Assembly: GCF_009932335.1 (NCBI RefSeq)
Contig: NZ_BLJF01000002.1
Span: 1-64,000 of the forward strand
Length of the DNA stretch: 64,000 bases
Direction: 5' to 3'
Source: Pseudomonas asiatica
GTDB lineage: Bacteria; Pseudomonadota; Gammaproteobacteria; Pseudomonadales; Pseudomonadaceae
The notes under the pieces were generated by a model that had not been told where the DNA came from, did not search any database, and saw only the letters and a program-made list of their open reading frames with translations. Both the position numbers and the translations under genes were made by a program. Shown one piece after another: positions 9,711-20,300 of the stretch (positions are counted from its first letter, which is position 1; every line of letters starts with the position of its first letter).

Positions 9711-9826
9711 GTAGGAGCGGCCTTGTGTCGCGAAAGGGCTGCACAGCGGCCCCAGGATTTCAGCAAAGACGCAAAAATCGCTGGGGCTGCTGTGCAGCCC
9801 TTTCGCGACACAAGGCTGCTCCTACA
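9711..9826. repeat. REP pair (class B, GTAGGAGCGGCCTTGTGTCGCGA)
   Basis: Inverted copies of GTAGGAGCGGCCTTGTGTCGC lie at 9711-9733 and about 9803-9826 between the convergent genes lapD and lapC. The arms can pair over about 35 bp with smaller internal hairpins (GGGCTGCACAGCGGCCC). They may also act as a bidirectional transcription stop. Confidence 0.9.
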
Positions 9827-9848
9827 ACGAACACGGTAGGAATGGCGG

Positions 9849-11225
9849 TCAACGCTCGCGCAACGCCTCCGAACGCGCCTTCATGATCGGCTTGAGCAGG
9901 TAGCTCATGATGGTCTTCTTGCCGGTCATGATATCGACCGTCGCCACCATCCCCGGAATGATCAGCAGCGGCTTCTCGTCAGTGCCCAGGTGGCTGCGGT
10001 CGGTGCGCAGCTTGATCAGGTAATAGGTGGTCTTCTTGTCTTCATCGGTGATGGTGTCGGCACCGATCTGCTCCAGCTTGGCCTTCAGCCCACCGTAGAT
10101 GGTGTAGTCATAGGCCGTGAACTTGACCGTCGCTTCCTGACCAGGGTGCAGGAAGGCGATGTCCTTGGGCAGGATCTTCGCCTCGATAACCAGTGAGTCG
10201 TCCAGCGGCACGATTTCTATGATATCGCTGCCCGGCTGGATCACCCCGCCAATGGTATTCACCAGCAGTTGCTTGACGATACCGCGTACCGGCGAAGTAA
10301 CCATGGTGCGGTGCACGCGATCATCCAGCGCCTTGCTGGTTGCCGTGGCTTTGTTCAGCTCTGTGCGCGCTTCGTTCAGCTGGGTCAGCGCTTCGCTACG
10401 GAATTTGCCACGGGTCTCTTCGATCTTGCTTTGCACCTCGCGAATGGCCGCCTCGGCACGCGGGATAGCCAGCGCTGTGGAGTCCAGCTGACCGCGGTTC
10501 TCCACCTCGGCACGACGCAGGCGCAGCACTTCAACCTGCGAGATTGCGCCGGTTGCCACCAGTGGCTCGGACATGCTGATCTCTTTACGCAACAGTTCCA
10601 GGCTGTTGGCGTACTGGGCGCGCTTTGAGCTGAACTCGCGCAGCTCCTGCTGGCGCTGGACCAGTTGTTGCTGCAAGCCACCAATCTCGTCCTGCAGTTG
10701 CTGGCGCCGGCTCTGGTACAGCGACTCTTCGCTTGCTGCCTGGCTTGGCGCGGCCTTGCGCAGTTCCTCATCGATCTTCAACGGGGTGTCGCCCACTTCG
10801 GCACTCAGGCGCTCGACGCGCAAAGCCATGGCCAGGCGGTCGGCCTCGGTTTCACCCACATTGGAGGCGAATCGGGTTTCATCCAGGCGCAGCAATGGCT
10901 GGCCCACTTCGACGATCTGCCCTTCCTTGGCGAAGATCTCGGCGACTATACCCCCCTCCAGGTTCTGAATCTTCTGCACCTTGGACGACGGAATGGCCTT
11001 GCCTTCACCCCGCGTAACTTCGTCGATGGGCGCGACGCTGGCCCACACGATCAGGAACACGAAGAACAGGATCACGCCCCAGATGGTCAGCCGCACGACT
11101 CGCGGCGCATCCTCGATCAGGGCCTTGTTGACCTCTGGCAGCGGCTGCCCGCCCAGTGAATCGGACCCTTTGAAATAGCGCCGCAGGCCTTCCTTGAACT
11201 GCCCTACATCCAGCTTATGCAACAC
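9849..11225 (-). CDS. lapC: LapC, HlyD-family membrane fusion protein of the LapA type I exporter
   Basis: A 458-residue periplasmic adaptor. One membrane anchor lies at about residues 48-68 (IWGVILFFVFLIVWASV), followed by a beta-barrel/lipoyl half motif (about 80-125, GIVAEIFAKEGQIVEVGQPL), a long coiled coil (about 140-295, rich in Glu/Gln/Arg heptads) and the second lipoyl half and HlyD C-terminal domain (about 305-440, VTSPVRGIVKQLLVNTIGGV). It links the ABC transporter LapB to the outer-membrane channel LapE, which is not in this window. It overlaps the end of lapB by 11 bp, so the two are translationally coupled. The pair is divergent from lapA. Confidence 0.93.
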   Translation of the reverse strand: MLHKLDVGQFKEGLRRYFKGSDSLGGQPLPEVNKALIEDAPRVVRLTIWGVILFFVFLIVWASVAPIDEVTRGEGKAIPSSKVQKIQNLEGGIVAEIFAKEGQIVEVGQPLLRLDETRFASNVGETEADRLAMALRVERLSAEVGDTPLKIDEELRKAAPSQAASEESLYQSRRQQLQDEIGGLQQQLVQRQQELREFSSKRAQYANSLELLRKEISMSEPLVATGAISQVEVLRLRRAEVENRGQLDSTALAIPRAEAAIREVQSKIEETRGKFRSEALTQLNEARTELNKATATSKALDDRVHRTMVTSPVRGIVKQLLVNTIGGVIQPGSDIIEIVPLDDSLVIEAKILPKDIAFLHPGQEATVKFTAYDYTIYGGLKAKLEQIGADTITDEDKKTTYYLIKLRTDRSHLGTDEKPLLIIPGMVATVDIMTGKKTIMSYLLKPIMKARSEALRER

Positions 11226-13371
11226 TGATCTGCCCCTTCTTCAGCGCATCCATGACCGCGGCTTTCGGGCCGTCGGCGACAATCTGCCCGCGATCGATCA
11301 CGATCAGTCGGTCCACCAGTGACAGCAGCGAGGCACGGTGAGTGACCAGCAGCATCGTCTTGCCTTCCACTACCGCCTGCAGCCGCTGCTTGAGGCGTTC
11401 TTCGCCGGTGTTGTCCATGGCGCTGGTCGGTTCGTCCAGCAGCAGGATCTGCGGGTTGAGCAACAGCGCGCGGCCCAGGGCGACGTTCTGTCGCTGGCCG
11501 CCGGACAGGTTCTGCCCGCGCTCACCCACCTGCAGCTCGTAGCCGTCCGGGTGCAACCGGGCGAATTCATGTACGCCTGCCAGTTCAGCAGCCTGCAGGA
11601 TCAACTCATCCTCGATGTAGCGGGCCCCGCTGACCAGGTTATCGCGCAGGGTACCGGCCAGCAGCTGAATGTCCTGCGGCACGTAGCCGATGTTGTGGCG
11701 CAGTTCGCTGACGTCAATCTGGCGAATGTCCACGCCGTCGACCAGCAGCGAGCCGCTGTCGGCCTCGTACAGGCCGACGATGAGCTTGGCCAACGAGCTC
11801 TTGCCCGAGCCACTGCGGCCGATAATGCCCACCTTCTCGCCGGGGCGGATGGTGAGGTTGATGTTCTTCAGGGCCTGGTTCTGTTGGTTCGGATAGGTGA
11901 AATCGACCCCGCGGAACTCGACGCTGCCCTGCAGCACCTTGCGGCTCAGCGGGCGTTCTTCGAAGTTGCGCTCTTGCGGTAGTTCCATCATGTGGTCGGT
12001 GGAGACCATGGTCACCTTGGCTTGCTGATAGCGGGCGAGCAGGCCGTTGAGCTGGCCCAGCGGCCCGAGGGCGCGGCCGCTGAGCATGTAGCAGGCTACC
12101 AGGCCGCCCATGCTCAGGTTGCCGTCGATGATCAGGTATACGCCGACGCAGATCATTGCCACGCCTGCCAGTTGCTGGATCAGCAGGGTGATGTTCATCG
12201 CCAGGCTCGACAGCACTTTCACCCGCAGTTCCAGGCGGCTGAGGGTACCGAGGGTCTGCTCCCACATGTACTGGCGTTCGCTTTCGGCGTTGTTGACCTT
12301 TACCGCATCCAGGCCGGCAAGGGTCTCGATCAGGCTGGACTGGCGCTCCGAAGCCAGGGCCATGGTCCGTTCCATGGTCGCCATCAGTGGCCGTTGCAGT
12401 GCGTAGCCGATGCCCAGGGCCAGTGGGAAGGCGATAATCGGGATCCACACCAGGTGCCCGCCAATGATGGCGATGACAATCAGAATAAGGACGGTGAACG
12501 GCAGGTCGATCAGGCTGGTCAGGGTCAGCGAAGCGAGGAAGTCCCGCAGGCCCTGGAACTCATGAATGTTCTGGGCAAAGCTGCCGACCCTGGCAGGGCG
12601 GTACTTCATCGACATGCCGACGATACGTTCGAACAGCGTTGCCGAAATGATCAGGTCTGTCTTCTTGCCGGCCAGGTCCAGGCACAAGCCGCGCAGGCCC
12701 TTGAGGATCAGGTCGAAGATGTAGGCGCCGGCGATGCCGACGGCCAGTACCCAGAGGGTCGAGGTGGCCTGGTTGGGTACCACCCGGTCATATACGTTCA
12801 TCACGAACAGTGGCGCGGCCAGGGCGATCAGGTTGATCACCAGGCTGGCGGCGATGGCGTCGATATACAGCCATTTGCTGCGCAGCAAGGTATCGCGGAA
12901 CCACGACTTCGCCCGCGGGATGAGGTTGCCGTGGTTGACGTCGAACTTGTGCTGCGGCTGGGCAAAGAATACCCGACCACTGTAATCGCTCTGCAGGGCT
13001 TCGCGGCTGACATGCACCTCGCCGCCATCGCTCTCGCTGAGCAACAGGCGTGCGGTGTCTTCGTTCTCCCAGCCCAGCAGGACGGCGCTGCGGCCTTCCT
13101 TGAGCAGCAACATGGCTGGCATGGCGATGCTCGGGATCTGCTCCAGCTTACGCTGCAGCAGGCGCCCCTGCAGGCCGGCCCTGGCTGCAGCGCGGGGCAG
13201 CAACTCGGGGCTCAGGCGCTGGGCCGGCAACGGCAGACCGGTGGTCAGCATGACCCGGCTTGCAGGTTTCTGGTGCAGGACACACAGGCTCAACAGACTA
13301 TCCAGCAGGGGATCGTCATGCTGACTGCGTGGATCGTGGCTGAGTTGGACTCGACTGACTTCGGATTCCAC
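11215..13371 (-). CDS. lapB: LapB, type I secretion ABC transporter for LapA
   Basis: A 718-residue inner-membrane ABC exporter. The N-terminal domain (about 20-140) resembles the C39-like domain of RTX transporters; I see no clear active-site Cys/His arrangement, as expected for a substrate-recognition domain without protease activity. Six membrane helices span about 165-440, and the ATPase domain about 475-715 shows Walker A GRSGSGKSS, Q-loop VPQDIQ, signature LSGGQ, Walker B ILLLDEP and the switch His in LVTHR. It should power export of LapA together with LapC and a TolC-like channel. The gene is divergent from lapA with 986 bp between start codons. Confidence 0.94.
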   Translation of the reverse strand: MESEVSRVQLSHDPRSQHDDPLLDSLLSLCVLHQKPASRVMLTTGLPLPAQRLSPELLPRAAARAGLQGRLLQRKLEQIPSIAMPAMLLLKEGRSAVLLGWENEDTARLLLSESDGGEVHVSREALQSDYSGRVFFAQPQHKFDVNHGNLIPRAKSWFRDTLLRSKWLYIDAIAASLVINLIALAAPLFVMNVYDRVVPNQATSTLWVLAVGIAGAYIFDLILKGLRGLCLDLAGKKTDLIISATLFERIVGMSMKYRPARVGSFAQNIHEFQGLRDFLASLTLTSLIDLPFTVLILIVIAIIGGHLVWIPIIAFPLALGIGYALQRPLMATMERTMALASERQSSLIETLAGLDAVKVNNAESERQYMWEQTLGTLSRLELRVKVLSSLAMNITLLIQQLAGVAMICVGVYLIIDGNLSMGGLVACYMLSGRALGPLGQLNGLLARYQQAKVTMVSTDHMMELPQERNFEERPLSRKVLQGSVEFRGVDFTYPNQQNQALKNINLTIRPGEKVGIIGRSGSGKSSLAKLIVGLYEADSGSLLVDGVDIRQIDVSELRHNIGYVPQDIQLLAGTLRDNLVSGARYIEDELILQAAELAGVHEFARLHPDGYELQVGERGQNLSGGQRQNVALGRALLLNPQILLLDEPTSAMDNTGEERLKQRLQAVVEGKTMLLVTHRASLLSLVDRLIVIDRGQIVADGPKAAVMDALKKGQISVA

Positions 13372-14357
13372 GCGGCGCTCTCTTCATCCTTGTGGTGGGT
13401 GGGGTGGGTGTGCCGCCGTTCAGGCTGGCTCACCCGTGCTGCCAGGCAGTGGTCATGAGGCTACGGCACCCTGGCGCTTGGGCAACCGGCTAATGGTCGC
13501 CTTGAATCGGTATTGAGTAAACAGTTCTGCGGTCTTCATTCCTGGCAGACGGTGCTGGGTGGTGGATGTTTCATTTTTGATCCAGTCAGCATCCAGATCG
13601 AATCAGTTTTCAGCATAGCCTGCCATCCAGCTGGCGACAGAGGTGTTGCGGTATCGCTCTGCACCATGGTCAAGAAACAGGCGCTGATTTGTTGACGAAC
13701 TTGCGCGACTAATTAGGCAAAATTCATCTATTAGAAAAGCGTTCTCTGACAAACCTGGTCTATACAAACGGTGACGCTTTCTCGTATTAGGGCTGGCAGT
13801 ATTTACGCTGTGGTTCGCTATCTCTTTGATCTGCGGCAAATTGGCACCCTTATTGTGCAACTGTACTGGCTACCGAGAGTCGCGAACTGTCACAAGGCCC
13901 AGGTTCTGCGCGGCCTCCAGTCACCGCCGGGCCCCCTTTAGGCAAGGTTTGTGCTTCTGACAAAGCTATTGTTTGAGCGAGCTGAAGGTGATTTGTAAAT
14001 TGACGCTCGAATTTTGACAATTGCCGATGAAAGGGTGTCCTGACCCATCCGATACCATCACCTAAGCGCCGAGAAAGATGCTCTGAATGTCGCGTTGCGC
14101 GCGCTTTAGGTGATGTATGACACTTGTCCCCAGAAAGCACATGGTTAATATGCGAATATCAATGTGACATTACATTGGCGATTGTTTAGGATGGCAGAAT
14201 GCAGGTCAATAGTTTGGCATTTGGTAAATTTCAATAAGTTATAGACGGAATATTGACGCCGGTAAGCGTCGAAAGATCATCAACATATTTCCGCCTGAAG
14301 TGGTCTGCGAGTGCCGCTCTGGCAGGGAAGTACCTATCGGGTCACACGGAGAGTCCA
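13372..14357 (+). promoter_or_regulatory. 986-bp lapB-lapA intergenic region with long lapA leader
   Basis: This gap between divergent lapB and lapA is much more AT-rich than its surroundings, and I find no convincing gene in it. Notable elements: a FleQ-box-like sequence ATTTGTAAATTGAC (13991-14004; 10 of 14 positions of GTCAATAAATTGAC), a weaker one at about 14230-14243 (TTCAATAAGTTATA), a possible -10 element TAATAT near 14144, and a small hairpin GACGC-CGGTAA-GCGTC (14255-14270). The lapA ribosome site CACGGAGAG contains a GGA, and GGA motifs near a start are possible RsmA/E sites. FleQ with c-di-GMP and the Gac/Rsm system are known regulators of lapA in P. putida; the specific sites named here are my reading. 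Confidence 0.5.
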
Positions 14358-17300
14358 ATGAGCAGCGTTGTAGCCATCGTCAAAAGTCTTGTTGGCCAGG
14401 TTATTGCGGTATCCCCAGAGGGCATTCGGCGTGTTCTGATCGAAGGGGACCGCCTGCTGGCTGGTGAAGAAGTGCTCACCGGCCCAGGCGGTGCAGTTAC
14501 TTTGGAGCTGGCCGACGGCCGTTTGCTTGACCTGGGTCGAGACAGCCAGTGGAGCGCTGATGCGCCTGACAGCAGCACCGACCTGAGTCAGGCTACCGCG
14601 CAGGCCGCGCCGTCAGTGGAAGAGCTGCAACAGGCGATCGCCGCCGGTGTCGACCCGACTACCGAGCTTGAAGCAACTGCGGCTGGCCCGTCGTCGGCGG
14701 GCGGTGGTGGTGCACTTGGCGGTGGCCACAGCTTTGTCATGCTCGAAGAAACCGCAGGCCGGGTCGACCCTACCGTCGGCTTTCCGACTGATGGGCTGGG
14801 CTTTGCTGCCGTGCTCGATGGCGAAGAGGTTGGCCAGCTGGATGCCACCAGCAACAACCAGGTGACTACTCCGACGACCGATACCAATGTTGCTACCGAC
14901 CTGGTTCTGGGCGCTACCTCTTCCATCAGTGAAGCGGGTGGCGTAATCGTTTATACCGCTACGGTTGGCCAGGCGCCGACCACAAACCTGGTGGTCACCC
15001 TGTCCAACGGTGCCGTGATTGTCATTCCGGCCGGGCAGACCACTGGGAGCGTAAACGTCGTGGTCCCCGCGAACGATACCCCGTATATCGACGGCGGCCA
15101 GATTTCGGCGACCGTAACGGGCACCACCGGGGGCGGCGGGCTGATAGTGACTGTGCCGCAAACACCAGCGGTTACTCAGGTTACCGATACCGTCGACACC
15201 ACCACCGCGACCCTGACCGCTTCGCCAAGCGTCACCGAAGGCGGGGTGATCACCTACACCGTAACCCTGAGCAACCCGGCTCAGACCCCGGTGACCGTGA
15301 CCCTGTCCAACGGCCAGACCATCACCGTTGAAGCCGGCAAGACCCAGGGCAGCGTCGACTTCGAAACCCCGGTCAACGACGTCTACAACAACGGCTCGAC
15401 TGTCAGCACCACGATTACCGGTGCGACCGGTGGCAACTTCGAACAGCTGACGCCGAACCCGACCCCGGCCCAGACCACGATCAACGACTCGGTCGACACC
15501 ACCACTGCGACCCTGACGGCCACTCCGTCGGTGACCGAAGGCGGGGTGATCACCTACACCGTGACCCTGAGCAACCCGGCCCAGACTCCGGTGACCGTGA
15601 CCCTGTCCAACGGCCAGACCATCACCGTGGAAGCTGGCAAGACCCAGGGCAGCGTCGACTTCGAGACCCCGGCCAACGACGTCTATAACAACGGTTCGAC
15701 CGTCAGCACCACGATCACCGATGCGACCGGTGGCAACTTCGAACAGCTGACGCCGAACCCGACCCCGGCCCAGACCACGATCAACGACTCGGTCGACACC
15801 ACCACTGCGACCCTGACGGCCACTCCGTCGGTGACCGAAGGCGGGGTGATCACCTACACCGTAACCCTGAGCAACCCGGCTCAGACCCCGGTGACCGTGA
15901 CCCTGTCCAACGGCCAGACCATCACCGTTGAAGCCGGCAAGACCCAGGGCAGTGTTGACTTCGAGACCCCGGCGAACGACGTCTACAACAACGGCTCGAC
16001 CGTTAGCGTGACCATCGAAAGCGCCACCGGCGGCAACTTCGAACAGCTGACGCCGAACCCGACCCCGGCCCAGACCACGATCAACGACTCGGTCGACACC
16101 ACCACTGCGACCCTGACGGCCACTCCGTCGGTGACCGAAGGCGGGGTGATCACCTACACCGTGACCCTGAGCAACCCGGCCCAGACTCCGGTGACCGTGA
16201 CCCTGTCCAATGGCCAGACCATCACCGTGGAAGCTGGCAAGACCCAGGGCAGCGTCGACTTCGAGACCCCGGCCAACGACGTCTATAACAACGGTTCGAC
16301 CGTCAGCACCACGATCACCGATGCGACCGGTGGCAACTTCGAACAGCTGACGCCGAACCCGACCCCGGCCCAGACCACGATCAACGACTCGGTCGACACC
16401 ACCACTGCGACCCTGACGGCCACTCCGTCGGTGACCGAAGGCGGGGTGATCACCTACACCGTAACCCTGAGCAACCCGGCTCAGACCCCGGTGACCGTGA
16501 TTCTGTCCAACGGCCAGACCATCACCGTGGAAGCTGGCAAGACCCAGGGCAGCGTCGACTTCGAAACCCCGGCCAATGACGTCTACAACAACGGCTCGAC
16601 CGTTAGCGTGACCATCGAAAGCGCCACCGGCGGCAACTTCGAACAGCTGACGCCGAACCCGGCCCCGGCCCAGACCACGATCAACGACTCGGTCGACACC
16701 ACCACTGCGACCCTGACGGCCACTCCGTCGGTGACCGAAGGCGGGGTGATCACCTACACCGTGACCCTGAGCAACCCGGCCCAGACCCCGGTGACCGTGA
16801 CCCTGTCCAATGGCCAGACCATCACCGTGGAAGCCGGCAAGACCCAGGGCAGCGTCGACTTCGAAACCCCGGCCAACGACGTCTACAACAACGGCTCGAC
16901 TGTCAGCACCACGATTACCGGTGCGACCGGTGGCAACTTCGAACAGCTGACGCCGAACCCGACCCCGGCGCAGACCACGATCAACGACTCGGTCGATAAC
17001 ACCACCGCGACCCTGACGGCCACTCCGTCGGTGACCGAAGGCGGGGTGATCACCTACACCGTGACCCTGAGCAACCCGGCTCAGACTCCGGTGACCGTGA
17101 CCCTGTCCAATGGCCAGACCATCACCGTGGAAGCCGGCAAGACCCAGGGCAGCGTCGACTTCGAAACCCCGGCCAATGACGTCTACAACAACGGCTCGAC
17201 CGTTAGCGTGACCATCGAGAGCGCCACCGGCGGCAACTTCGAGCAACTGACGCCGAACCCGACCCCGGCCCAGACCACGATCAACGACTCGGTCGATAAC

Positions 17301-20300
17301 ACCACCGCGACCCTGACGGCGACCCCGTCGGTGACCGAAGGCGGGGTGATCACCTACACCGTAACCCTGAGCAACCCGGCTCAGACCCCGGTGACCGTGA
17401 CCCTGTCCAACGGCCAGACCATCACCGTTGAAGCCGGCAAGACCCAGGGCAGTGTTGACTTCGAGACCCCGGCGAACGACGTCTACAACAACGGCTCGAC
17501 CGTTAGCGTGACCATCGAAAGCGCCACCGGCGGCAACTTCGAACAGCTGACGCCGAACCCGACCCCGGCCCAGACCACGATCAACGACTCGGTCGACACC
17601 ACCACTGCGACCCTGACGGCCACTCCGTCGGTGACCGAAGGCGGGGTGATCACCTACACCGTGACCCTGAGCAACCCGGCCCAGACTCCGGTGACCGTGA
17701 CCCTGTCCAATGGCCAGACCATCACCGTGGAAGCTGGCAAGACCCAGGGCAGCGTCGACTTCGAGACCCCGGCCAACGACGTCTATAACAACGGTTCGAC
17801 CGTCAGCACCACGATCACCGATGCGACCGGTGGCAACTTCGAACAGCTGACGCCGAACCCGACCCCGGCCCAGACCACGATCAACGACTCGGTCGACACC
17901 ACCACTGCGACCCTGACGGCCACTCCGTCGGTGACCGAAGGCGGGGTGATCACCTACACCGTAACCCTGAGCAACCCGGCTCAGACCCCGGTGACCGTGA
18001 CCCTGTCCAATGGCCAGACCATCACCGTGGAAGCTGGCAAGACCCAGGGCAGCGTCGACTTCGAGACCCCGGCCAACGACGTCTATAACAACGGTTCGAC
18101 CGTCAGCACCACGATCACCGATGCGACCGGTGGCAACTTCGAACAGCTGACGCCGAACCCGATCCCGGCGCAGACCACGATCAACGACTCGGTCGACACC
18201 ACCACCGCGACCCTGACGGCCACTCCGTCGGTGACCGAAGGCGGGGTGATCACCTACACCGTAACCCTGAGCAACCCGGCTCAGACCCCGGTGACCGTGA
18301 CCCTGTCCAACGGCCAGACCATCACCGTTGAAGCCGGCAAGACCCAGGGCAGTGTTGACTTCGAGACCCCGGCGAACGACGTCTACAACAACGGCTCGAC
18401 CGTTAGCGTGACCATCGAAAGCGCCACCGGCGGCAACTTCGAACAGCTGACGCCGAACCCGACCCCGGCCCAGACCACGATCAACGACTCGGTCGACACC
18501 ACCACTGCGACCCTGACGGCCACTCCGTCGGTGACCGAAGGCGGGGTGATCACCTACACCGTGACCCTGAGCAACCCGGCTCAGACTCCGGTGACCGTGA
18601 CCCTGTCCAATGGCCAGACCATCACCGTGGAAGCCGGCAAGACCCAGGGCAGCGTCGACTTCGAAACCCCGGCCAATGACGTCTATAACAACGGCTCGAC
18701 CGTTAGCGTGACCATCGAAAGCGCCACCGGCGGCAACTTCGAGCAACTGACGCCGAACCCGACCCCGGCCCAGACCACGATCAACGACTCGGTCGACACC
18801 ACCACTGCGACCCTGACGGCCACTCCGTCGGTGACCGAAGGCGGGGTGATCACCTACACCGTAACCCTGAGCAACCCGGCTCAGACTCCGGTGACCGTGA
18901 CCCTGTCCAATGGCCAGACCATCACCGTGGAAGCCGGCAAGACCCAGGGCAGCGTCGACTTCGAAACCCCGGCCAATGACGTCTATAACAACGGCTCGAC
19001 CGTTAGCGTGACCATCGAGAGCGCCACCGGCGGCAACTTCGAACAGCTGACGCCGAACCCGACCCCGGCGCAGACCACGATCAACGACTCGGTCGATAAC
19101 ACCACCGCGACCCTGACGGCGACCCCGTCGGTGACCGAAGGCGGGGTGATCACCTACACCGTGACCCTGAGCAACCCGGCTCAGACTCCGGTGACCGTGA
19201 CCCTGTCCAATGGCCAGACCATCACCGTGGAAGCCGGCAAGACCCAGGGCAGCGTCGACTTCGAAACGCCGGCCAACGACGTCTACAACAACGGCTCGAC
19301 CGTTAGCGTGACCATCGAAAGCGCCACCGGCGGCAACTTCGAACAGCTGACGCCGAACCCAACCCCGGCGCAGACCACGATCAACGACTCGGTCGACACC
19401 ACCACTGCGACCCTGACGGCCACTCCGTCGGTGACCGAAGGCGGGGTGATCACCTACACCGTAACCCTGAGCAACCCGGCTCAGACCCCGGTGACCGTGA
19501 CCCTGTCCAACGGCCAGACCATCACCGTGGAAGCCGGCAAGACCCAGGGCAGCGTCGACTTCGAAACCCCGGCCAATGACGTCTATAACAACGGCTCGAC
19601 CGTTAGCGTGACCATCGAGAGCGCCACCGGCGGCAACTTCGAACAGCTGACGCCGAACCCGACCCCGGCGCAGACCACGATCAACGACTCGGTCGATAAC
19701 ACCACCGCGACCCTGACGGCGACCCCGTCGGTGACCGAAGGCGGGGTGATCACCTACACCGTGACCCTGAGCAACCCGGCTCAGACTCCGGTGACCGTGA
19801 CCCTGTCCAATGGCCAGACCATCACCGTGGAAGCCGGCAAGACCCAGGGCAGCGTCGACTTCGAAACCCCGGCCAATGACGTCTACAACAACGGCTCGAC
19901 CGTTAGCGTGACCATCGAGAGCGCCACCGGCGGCAACTTCGAGCAACTGACGCCGAACCCGACCCCGGCCCAGACCACGATCAACGACTCGGTCGATAAC
20001 ACCACCGCGACCCTGACGGCGACCCCGTCGGTGACCGAAGGCGGGGTGATCACCTACACCGTGACCCTGAGCAACCCGGCTCAGACCCCGGTGACCGTGA
20101 CCCTGTCCAACGGCCAGACCATCACCGTGGAAGCCGGCAAGACCCAGGGCAGCGTCGATTTCGAAACCCCGGCGAACGACGTCTATAACAACGGCTCGAC
20201 TGTCAGCACCACGATTACCGGTGCGACCGGCGGCAACTTCGAACAGCTGACGCCGAACCCGACCCCGGCGCAGACCACGATCAACGACTCGGTCGATAAC

